Shown in pieces: positions 56,053 to 62,654 of a stretch of DNA of 64,000 nucleotides; positions within the stretch are counted from its first letter, which is position 1, and each line of letters begins with the position of its first letter. This DNA comes from Allomuricauda sp. (GTDB lineage Bacteria; Bacteroidota; Bacteroidia; Flavobacteriales; Flavobacteriaceae): positions 103,544 through 167,543 of the forward strand of contig NZ_PABT01000052.1 in NCBI RefSeq assembly GCF_002699205.1, in the 5' to 3' direction. Both the position numbers and the translations under genes were made by a program. Under the pieces are notes generated by a model, which saw nothing but the letters and a program-made list of their open reading frames with translations, did not search any database and was not told the DNA's origin.

Positions 56053-56060
56053 TACCTTTG
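56053..56060 (+). promoter_or_regulatory. -7 promoter element of the integrase gene
   Basis: TACCTTTG is an exact TAnnTTTG match, 6 nt before the ATG at 56067. It supports the later start and a very short leader. Confidence 0.6.
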
Positions 56061-56066
56061 ATTAGG

Positions 56067-57284
56067 ATGAATACCAATATAAAACTTTCTTTAGATACGC
56101 GTAGGAAGAAAAAAGATGACTCCTATCCTATTATTTTACGGTTAACCCATTTTCGAAAAACAACTTCCATAAGCTTAGGGCAATCAATAAAAAAGGAATT
56201 TTGGGATAATAAAAACGAGAAAGTTAAAAGAGCATTCAAAGGAACTTCATCAGTTAGTAAACTCAATAATCAACTCTTAAAAGAAAAGACCAGAGCGGTC
56301 GACATAATTAATGACCTGAACGAAAAGGACGAGCTTAACTTTTTATCCATTTTGCAGCTGAAGAAGAAGATTGTAAAAACCGCATCATTGGATTCATTTT
56401 TTAAGTTTAGCGAGGATATTGTCGATGAGTTAAAAGCAGCTGAACGTTATGGTAATGCAAACACATACTACGCGGTAATTAAGGTATTGGAGAAATTCGC
56501 TGATGGAAATGATATCAAATTCAACGAAATCAATTATGATTTTCTCAAAAGATTTGAGAACTGGCACTTTTCCAAAGGTAATTCTGTTAACAGTCTATCG
56601 ACGTATATGAGAACAATCAAAGCGGTCTTTAACAAGGCCATTAAGTCTGATGTTGTTTCTAGAGATGCTTATCCTTTTACACATTATAAGATTAAAACTA
56701 CTCCTACAGAAAAAAGAGCGCTTGACATTAAAAGCATCAAATCAATTATGCTTTTAAAACTGGAAGAAACGGATAGTCTGTTTCACTATAGAAATTACTT
56801 CCTTGCCTCTTACATGCTTTATGGTATTTCCTTTATGGACTTGGCTTTTTTAAGGGTTCAAAATATCATTGACAACCGAATTAAATTCCAAAGAAAAAAA
56901 ACGTCAAAGCCTTATGATATTAACATCACGCCTCAGTTAAAGGAAATCCTCTCGTTTTATCTTAAGGATAAAGAGAGGTCTGAATTTATATTTCCAATCA
57001 TTAAAAGAGCCACATTTGAACTTCAATATAAAGACGTCTTATGGGCACGGAAGAGATATAATAAAGGGCTTAAAGAAATTGCAAAAAAATGCAAGATAGA
57101 GCAGCGGTTGACCTCATATGTATCTCGTCATAGTTTTGCAACCCAAGCTATGCTGCAGGACGTTCCCTTACAAGCTATTTCTTCCATGCTTGGCCATAAT
57201 CGACTATCAACTACTCAAATATATCTGAAGTCCCTGCCGAATAATATACTAGACAATTATAATCAGAAATTGGTTAAACTGTAA
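56067..57284 (+). CDS. Tyrosine-type site-specific integrase
   Basis: A 405-residue phage-integrase family recombinase of the Bacteroidota type. An N-terminal arm-binding-like domain and a SAM-like core-binding domain (about residues 85-200) precede the catalytic domain. Catalytic residues visible are Arg-His in SRHSFATQ, His in SMLGHNRLSTTQ and the Tyr nucleophile in TQIYLKS. The usual first Arg in the box I region appears replaced in LYGISFMDLAFL, as is known in some Bacteroidota integrases. I chose the ATG at 56067 (MNTNIKLSLD) rather than 56028, because the -7 element would lie inside a longer frame. It inserts the element into the tRNA gene to its left. Confidence 0.92.
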   Translation: MNTNIKLSLDTRRKKKDDSYPIILRLTHFRKTTSISLGQSIKKEFWDNKNEKVKRAFKGTSSVSKLNNQLLKEKTRAVDIINDLNEKDELNFLSILQLKKKIVKTASLDSFFKFSEDIVDELKAAERYGNANTYYAVIKVLEKFADGNDIKFNEINYDFLKRFENWHFSKGNSVNSLSTYMRTIKAVFNKAIKSDVVSRDAYPFTHYKIKTTPTEKRALDIKSIKSIMLLKLEETDSLFHYRNYFLASYMLYGISFMDLAFLRVQNIIDNRIKFQRKKTSKPYDINITPQLKEILSFYLKDKERSEFIFPIIKRATFELQYKDVLWARKRYNKGLKEIAKKCKIEQRLTSYVSRHSFATQAMLQDVPLQAISSMLGHNRLSTTQIYLKSLPNNILDNYNQKLVKL

Positions 57285-57399
57285 CCTTAACCCTTCCTAG
57301 TCCCAAATCCTTACTCACAACTTCAGCGCATGGATCCTGGCCTATTTTTGCAGTGTTTGGGAAGATAAGCGTAAAGCAAAAATAGGATAGGGCGCTGTC

Positions 57400-57855
57400 C
57401 TACTTTTGGCCATTATCCTCCAGCCATTTTTGATATAGTTCCTTTGCCTCTGGGCTTTCTTCAAAGAATGTCCTGTAGTGTTCAATTGCATCATCTTGAC
57501 CTTCTACATATGCAACCTGTTCTTTCTTGGATATCCTTGACACCTTGTAGATTGAAAAACCAAGGACCAAAAGGACCGTGACCAACAACCCCCAAGTAAG
57601 TTTTATGGCCCAACTGGGCAAGAGAACGGACCGCTCTACTTTATGAAGAATCCTTTCCATCAGTCTTTGTTGTTCCTTAATGTCGTTTTTTTGTTTGTTG
57701 CCATACTCTTTTAGAAGAGCATTTAATTCGCTGGTATCTGGCCTTAATGGAAGGTTTTTGAAATCCTCATGAACCTTTTCCAATCGGCCGATACTCTTTT
57801 CAAATCCGTTGATCTCCTCAGTCAACAGTTCCGCTATCTCGTCCAGTTTTGCCAT
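57400..57855 (-). CDS. Mobilisation-associated membrane protein (possibly DUF6730)
   Basis: A 151-residue protein. Its first 75 residues are charged and helical, probably a coiled coil, with one membrane helix at about 82-105 (WAIKLTWGLLVTVLLVLGF) and a polar acidic C-terminus. It starts 10 nt after the relaxase stop on the same strand, in the mobilisation operon. This resembles the DUF6730 proteins that accompany Bacteroidota relaxases, an identification I am not certain of. It may link the relaxosome to the membrane. Confidence 0.75.
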   Translation of the reverse strand: MAKLDEIAELLTEEINGFEKSIGRLEKVHEDFKNLPLRPDTSELNALLKEYGNKQKNDIKEQQRLMERILHKVERSVLLPSWAIKLTWGLLVTVLLVLGFSIYKVSRISKKEQVAYVEGQDDAIEHYRTFFEESPEAKELYQKWLEDNGQK

Positions 57856-57865
57856 ATTGTTTTGT

Positions 57866-58735
57866 TTAGATTCCTATTCCAGTGTCCCTGACCACTTTGA
57901 TGGCCAGTTTGATGGTCTTTTTTATGATGGTCTGGGTCAAACTTTTTGGGACATTCACTGTCCTCCCCAAAAGCTGCATGCTCTTGTCCTTGGCAATCCG
58001 CTGTGCCATGTTCCTTTCAAAGTTCATTTGACGGGCGATCCTGCCCATGGACATGGACCGGTGCACCTCGCTTCCCTTTAGGTTCGTTCCCTTATGCTCA
58101 AAACGGAAGCCCTGCAACTGGTTCTGCCTGTTGATGCTCGGGATGACTTTTACATTGTTCTGCTCCATCGATTTGATATACTGGTCAAAATCCCTTGGCC
58201 GTTCCTTGGCCATGACCTTTTCATGGATCTTCTGTATTTCAGAGCGGACATGTTGCATCCGGTAGAGTTTTTCCTGCTGAACTTCCCTTACCGTGGTCAG
58301 GTTCATTTGTTTGGCCACCCGCTCCGCTACTTGTTGGCTACGCTTCCCGATAAAGCTGTCGTTATAGGCCTTGCCCTGAAAGTTTATCCGGTTCGCATAC
58401 AGATGGACGTGCACATGTTCCTTGTCCCTATGGACAAAGGCAACGGCCTGATGCTGCTTAAGGTTCATTTCCTTGATAAACCGCTCTGTCATTTCCTTGA
58501 GCTGTTCCCTTTCGAGTTTCCTGCCGTCCTCGATGGTGGGACTTAGCACAAAGCTCAGCGTGTTCTTTCGGCACAGTTCGTTCTGCTCTTGGATTACCTT
58601 GAACTCCTCGGTGATCTCCCTCGGGGTCTCCCCGGCCAGATATTGGCTGTGGACGATCTCCGATTCCTTTTCCTGGTTCATTCCATAGCTCATTGAGGCT
58701 GCAGTGTGCGATATGGACTTTCCCATGCCTATCAT
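57866..58735 (-). CDS. Relaxase/mobilisation nuclease
   Basis: A 289-residue relaxase. The three-His metal site is in EHVHVHLYANRI (His107, His109, His111), and a Tyr close to the N-terminus (Tyr17 in MSYGM) is the likely nucleophile. It should nick the element's oriT and lead the strand during transfer. The start (ATG at 58735) overlaps the MobC-like stop as ATGA, so translation is coupled. The protein is short compared with full-length relaxases, as is common for Bacteroidota mobilisable elements. Confidence 0.92.
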   Translation of the reverse strand: MIGMGKSISHTAASMSYGMNQEKESEIVHSQYLAGETPREITEEFKVIQEQNELCRKNTLSFVLSPTIEDGRKLEREQLKEMTERFIKEMNLKQHQAVAFVHRDKEHVHVHLYANRINFQGKAYNDSFIGKRSQQVAERVAKQMNLTTVREVQQEKLYRMQHVRSEIQKIHEKVMAKERPRDFDQYIKSMEQNNVKVIPSINRQNQLQGFRFEHKGTNLKGSEVHRSMSMGRIARQMNFERNMAQRIAKDKSMQLLGRTVNVPKSLTQTIIKKTIKLAIKVVRDTGIGI

Positions 58736-59028
58736 TTCCTGAAGTTTAAAAGGTGTTGTCGTATCTCTTTGGCCAACTGGGCCGTTTCCTCGGCCAATCT
58801 GGGGTTCCGCTTCCGGAACATGTTGGTGATCAATCTGAAGTTACGTTGGTATTTGACCAATAGCTTATAGGCCTCTATCTGTTCGTCCGTCATCCGCTCC
58901 ACAATACGATCTTCGAATGCGGCACGCCTACAGTATTCACTGATGGAAAGACCGCTTTTCCGGGCCTTGACCTTCAGCAGTTTCTTCTCGTAGACCGAGC
59001 AGCGGAACTGGACGAACTCTTTCTTCAT
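58732..59028 (-). CDS. MobC-like mobilisation accessory protein
   Basis: A 98-residue basic protein with an N-terminal ribbon-helix-helix-like segment (FVQFRCSVYEKKLLKVKARK, then SGLSISEYCRRAAFED) and a helical C-terminus. This is the MobC type of relaxosome accessory protein that binds oriT and helps the relaxase. It is the first gene of the mobilisation operon, directly before the relaxase. A candidate oriT lies just upstream. Confidence 0.88.
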   Translation of the reverse strand: MKKEFVQFRCSVYEKKLLKVKARKSGLSISEYCRRAAFEDRIVERMTDEQIEAYKLLVKYQRNFRLITNMFRKRNPRLAEETAQLAKEIRQHLLNFRK

Positions 59029-59039
59029 TTTTCCTTCAA

Positions 59040-59082
59040 CTTTTGAGACCTACGGGAGCAAAAGCAAGATTTGTCATGACAA
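59040..59082. other. Candidate oriT region
   Basis: Just upstream of the MobC-like gene, CTTTTG (59040-59045) and CAAAAG (59059-59064) form a perfect inverted repeat around a 13-nt loop containing a GC-rich CTACGGGAG. Next to it is the perfect palindrome TTGTCATGACAA (59071-59082). A hairpin beside a GC-rich nick-like sequence at this place is what an oriT would look like; no nick site can be proved. Confidence 0.4.
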
Positions 59083-59976
59083 TGACACATCTTGAATTCG
59101 TTGCCGAACTTCATCCTTCGCGCTTTTTACCTTCCATTCGTTGATATCCTTAAAACTCCCATAGAGAGATGACATATCCCTACTGTTCGGGCACTTTTCC
59201 AATAAAAGTTCCGTTATCCCCGTTCCCGCTTTGTCCCTATCAAGAAACAGCTCCACACTTTCATATTCCCCTATTTCTTTTATCATCCGTTTTACAAAGG
59301 CCGTGGTGTTCAATACCAGAAGGTCATGACTGTTTACGATATACGGCATCAGCTCCAATAGAGTGAGCATATCGAACATGCCTTCGGTAATGGTCAAGGT
59401 TTTGGAATCATTCTTGATCAATGAAACATCCTTTGGCGATGTGGACCCTTTCCAATAACTGTTCCGCAGCTCCCAGCCTCCAGACCTGTTTTGGAGTCCG
59501 ATGCCAAAGTATGTCCGTCCTCCTATTCGATAATGGATTTCCTTGCAAAGTATTCTTGCGGTTTTGATCGAGATACTTCTGGAGCTTAGATAGTTTTGCA
59601 GGGCCCTGTGCTCGATTTCCTTTTCCTCGATGATTTCAATCGGGTTGACTCTATGTTCCGCTTTGGTTGGATTCGGCCGCCGGTGAAAAGAAAAATGGTC
59701 CATGTTCCCGGACAATCGTTCCAATGCCTCCTTTACGGAACAGTTCTCCATTTTCATGACCAGGTCTATGGTACTTCCCCCCTCAAAGGTTCCGAAGTCT
59801 ATCCAATAGTTCTGTTTCAATGATACCTTGAAAGAGGCTTGGGTCTCGATCCGGAACGGGCTGAGGAACCAAGCTTCTTTTTCCGTTTTCCGGACTGGAA
59901 AGTGCCCCAACTTGGCCAGCGTGGAAACGATGTCAATGTTGCGGGCTTTTTCGCAGTCCATTCTTTTTTCTTTCAT
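59074..59976 (-). CDS. TOPRIM (CHC2-type) primase-like protein
   Basis: A 300-residue primase-like protein of mobile elements. An N-terminal CHC2 zinc-finger-like region (MDCEKARNIDIV to YWIDFGTFEGGSTIDLV) is followed by a TOPRIM domain with the Glu in ITEGMFDML and the DxD in FLDRDKAG. It should make primers for element replication. I chose the ATG at 59976 because the longer frame starting at 60060 would run through an iteron-like repeat. The start M-K-E-K-R could also be the next Met. A helicase gene and iterons lie upstream. Confidence 0.85.
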   Translation of the reverse strand: MKEKRMDCEKARNIDIVSTLAKLGHFPVRKTEKEAWFLSPFRIETQASFKVSLKQNYWIDFGTFEGGSTIDLVMKMENCSVKEALERLSGNMDHFSFHRRPNPTKAEHRVNPIEIIEEKEIEHRALQNYLSSRSISIKTARILCKEIHYRIGGRTYFGIGLQNRSGGWELRNSYWKGSTSPKDVSLIKNDSKTLTITEGMFDMLTLLELMPYIVNSHDLLVLNTTAFVKRMIKEIGEYESVELFLDRDKAGTGITELLLEKCPNSRDMSSLYGSFKDINEWKVKSAKDEVRQRIQDVSLS

Positions 59977-60006
59977 GGTTCTGTTTTTAATCGATTTTTG
60001 ATGATT

Positions 60007-60195
60007 TGATGACAAACCTCTGGGAGGCCCTTTAAATACTGGTAGTTTCCCCGTCATCATTTTGTCATCGTTTCATCGTTTTTGTTTTTTTCTTCATAGT
60101 ACCTGTCATCATTTTTTATTTTGATGACAGAATGATGACAAAGTGATGACAGCCTAAACCCTTATAAATACTGGGCTTATATCAATCTGTCATCA
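60007..60195. repeat. Iteron-like TGATGACA repeats, candidate replication origin
   Basis: TGATGACA occurs at 60007, and three more times at 60122, 60133 and 60144 with an exact 11-bp period. Reverse-oriented TGTCATC copies lie at 60053 (partly), 60063, 60104 and 60188. The block is AT-rich and sits between the primase and helicase genes. It has the form of an iteron-based origin or a regulatory array for the replication genes. Confidence 0.65.
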
Positions 60196-61387
60196 AATCA
60201 TCAAAATTTTGGACCAAAAAATTCTTTTTTATGGTAAAGTACCTCCCTTTTGCGTCCTCGGTGTTGATCTCACCGTTGTTCCAGATGGTGATCTTTTGGT
60301 ACTTGTTGGAATTGGGCTGGTTGTCCAGTTTCCAATCATTTTTCAGCAACCGCCTCAATTGGGTCAGGTCGGTCTTGACCCTTGTGCGGTTGAGCATGTG
60401 CAGGGCATCGATGGGACAAAGGTCCACGGAGTCCATCTCGAACTTTTCCATGGCACTGAGCAGTAGACTGGCCAGTTCCTTCTCCACCCTGTTCCGGTTA
60501 TTGTTTACCAGTTTCTTCAGCGCTGGTGTATGCACCTGTTTTGGAGTGAACCACATTCGTGTTCTTTGCTTGGTACTGTATTCCCTTTTTGAAAGGAAAT
60601 CCAAAAAAGCGGGCACCTCCCGGGCCAGTTGGTCCAAGAAATCGGTGTCCTCCCTTTTAAGGGATGGGATCTTCCTCACCCAGAACCGTGTCTCATGGGC
60701 ATCGATCTTGATAAAACTGTCCTCGTTGTTGCTGCAGAGAATAAATTTTCCGAAGAATTCCACTTCCCGTTTGTCCTTGCCCTTGGCCTCAAGCTTGTTC
60801 CGGTTGGTGGTGCTCAGGTACTTGATTCGCTCGGTGAGTTCCTCCTTGTTGAACAGTACCTCGTCGACGCATATCAGCAACTTGTTGGCCCAGTCCGCAT
60901 TGAACTGGCTTGCAAAGCTGTCGTTGGTCAGATAGGTCAGGTTGTTGCCAAAGATTTCCTTGAGCCATTTGAGAAAGGTGCTTTTCCCGGTGTTTCTTTC
61001 GGTGGATACCAGACAGAGGATGGGGAGCACCTGCACCGGTCTTTGGTACAGGAGTTTCAGATAGTCCAGTCCCAGCTCCAGTTGATTTCCGAAGATATGC
61101 TTCAAAAAGCCCCGTGTCCTTATTATACATCCCTCTTTCGGTTCATGCGTCAAAGGGGAATAGGTATTGTAGAAACCATGGTGTTCCTTTTTAAAATTCA
61201 CATGGCAAGGAATACAGGCGAACCCGTCATATTTGGGCACCTTGCCCAGATAGTCCTTGCCATGGTCCTGCTTGATGATATGCTCGTTCCACGGAACCAG
61301 CTGCTCGTTGAAATGTCCCGAAATGGTAGGATACTTTACAATTTTATAGAAAGACGTGCCCACCCTTATATAAGGTACTATTTTCAT
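60182..61387 (-). CDS. DUF5906-type primase-helicase protein
   Basis: A 401-residue superfamily 3-like helicase of mobile elements. Walker A STERNTGKST is at about residues 128-137 and Walker B LLICVDEV at 170-177; a sensor-like Asn pair is in LCSNNED. I chose the ATG at 61387 over a TTG at 61441, which lacks conserved sequence. The stop region carries one copy of the iteron-like octamer. Together with the TOPRIM protein it probably forms the element's replication or rolling-circle conversion module. Confidence 0.83.
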   Translation of the reverse strand: MKIVPYIRVGTSFYKIVKYPTISGHFNEQLVPWNEHIIKQDHGKDYLGKVPKYDGFACIPCHVNFKKEHHGFYNTYSPLTHEPKEGCIIRTRGFLKHIFGNQLELGLDYLKLLYQRPVQVLPILCLVSTERNTGKSTFLKWLKEIFGNNLTYLTNDSFASQFNADWANKLLICVDEVLFNKEELTERIKYLSTTNRNKLEAKGKDKREVEFFGKFILCSNNEDSFIKIDAHETRFWVRKIPSLKREDTDFLDQLAREVPAFLDFLSKREYSTKQRTRMWFTPKQVHTPALKKLVNNNRNRVEKELASLLLSAMEKFEMDSVDLCPIDALHMLNRTRVKTDLTQLRRLLKNDWKLDNQPNSNKYQKITIWNNGEINTEDAKGRYFTIKKNFLVQNFDDLMTD

Positions 61388-61462
61388 ATTTTGAAATTTT
61401 TGAAATCTTAGGGTTTCTATGAAATTATCGTGAGTCCACAAATAATTTAAAGAGGAATTCGA

Positions 61463-61732
61463 CTAGGGAATCGAATCCCCGATCGTTTTGCTTTCCGGTA
61501 AAGGCTTCTGTTGGTTCTGCAGCAGCCAACGCACTATCTTTTTCCTTTCGAAGAAAATCAGTTTTCCATTGGGCTTGGAGTGCGGGATATGCCCCGCAGC
61601 GGTAAGCTTGTACAGATAGCTTCTTGATATGCCGGTATAGTCACAGGTCTCATCGAAGGTCAGCACTTCTTTATTGGCGATCAATAGCCTTTCCAAACGG
61701 TCGAGCCGTTCCAGTATTAAAAAATTGTCCAT
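61463..61732 (-). CDS. Excisionase-like helix-turn-helix protein
   Basis: An 89-residue protein with an HTH_17/MerR-like DNA-binding domain: TFDETCDYTGISRSYLYKLT, then PHSKPNGKLIFFERKKIVRWL. This is the form of excisionase-like proteins of Bacteroidota elements. It is upstream of the helicase gene by 75 nt and is probably the first gene of the replication-mobilisation unit. It may direct excision or regulate the operon. Confidence 0.85.
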   Translation of the reverse strand: MDNFLILERLDRLERLLIANKEVLTFDETCDYTGISRSYLYKLTAAGHIPHSKPNGKLIFFERKKIVRWLLQNQQKPLPESKTIGDSIP

Positions 61733-62220
61733 TTTATTTCTTTTTAAAGATTAGAAATGAACAAAAGCGCTTTTGTTTTCTTTTGAAGAATTCTTTGGAT
61801 AAAGATAAAAATAAGGAGGAGGGAAAGTAAGATTGACCGATTGATTTTATTCACAAATAATTGATATACAGTTTTTTATGTTAAAATAGTTCAAATATAA
61901 TGGTATTGATAAACCCTTAGTTTTATTTGGTTTCATTTGATACCAAATGGAACTGTTCTTATTTTGGGCAAATAGGTGGTTTAATGGAAGAAAGCAGAGT
62001 TATCAACAATTAAGACTAGGGGAGTTAGAAAATAGGCACTTTAAAAAAGCATGTTTTAATCTTTGGATTGTCTTAATGAAGTCTGATACTTTGATACTAC
62101 TTTAAGAAAGTCTAGTGCTTTTTTGAAAAATACTGTCTTGAAAATCGTTCCTTTTAAAAAACTACGCTCAAAGCCATTCTTTGCAACCCAATTGCACTAT
62201 AATTCTTTTACCTTTGCAAG
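61733..62220. other. 488-bp AT-rich gap between excisionase and cargo
   Basis: No gene is seen. The stretch is AT-rich and should hold the divergent promoters. Visible structures are CATTTG-ATAC-CAAATG (61934-61949), embedded in a longer TTTGGT...ACCAAA inverted repeat (61926-61947), and a repeated TGATACT (62084 and 62093). Confidence 0.5.
62209..62216 (+). promoter_or_regulatory. -7 promoter element of the metal cargo genes
   Basis: TACCTTTG is an exact TAnnTTTG match and ends 4 nt before the GTG at 62221, suggesting a leaderless or nearly leaderless mRNA. Confidence 0.5.
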
Positions 62221-62529
62221 GTGAAATTTTTTGCGATTATATTATCCATCTACTTTCTGGCACTCAATTTCGTGCCTTGTAGCGATGCCAGCAGTGTTGA
62301 TGAAGGCACACAGGTCGTTTCTGTAATGGATTTCGATGGCGAACACGGACAAGACTGTGAACTGTGTTCCCCATTCTGCCAGTGCCAATGCTGTCATTCA
62401 CATACCATCGATTTCCGTTTGGCTATTTTTGAACCCATCGAGCCTATCGTTTCGCTAGAAAATTTTATCCACTTCGATAGTTTGGGCAAGGATATTTCAC
62501 TTTCCCTTTTACAGCCACCTCGGGCATAA
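62221..62529 (+). CDS. DUF6660-type Cys/His-rich small exported protein
   Basis: A 102-residue protein with signal peptide (MKFFAIILSIYFLALNFVPC) and a dense Cys/His cluster, CELCSPFCQCQCCHSH, near residues 46-61. It resembles the DUF6660 family, often found directly upstream of CusA-type pumps in flavobacteria. It starts with GTG at 62221. It is likely a periplasmic metal-binding or sensing protein for the following pump. Assignment by pattern and context, not by a search. Confidence 0.75.
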   Translation: MKFFAIILSIYFLALNFVPCSDASSVDEGTQVVSVMDFDGEHGQDCELCSPFCQCQCCHSHTIDFRLAIFEPIEPIVSLENFIHFDSLGKDISLSLLQPPRA

Positions 62530-62654
62530 TCCAGTTTTCATAGGATAGCTATATCCTGTTTTGACGTGTCCATCTATTGGATTCGTCAACATTGTGCATT
62601 GCTTTTTATTCAATGTGCTCAACAAGAATTTCAACTGAATTAACATCCTTATCT

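Noticed and set aside
60209..61411. Long plus-strand open frames antisense to the helicase gene
   Set aside because: They are shadows of a gene with GC-rich third positions; the minus frame has Walker motifs.
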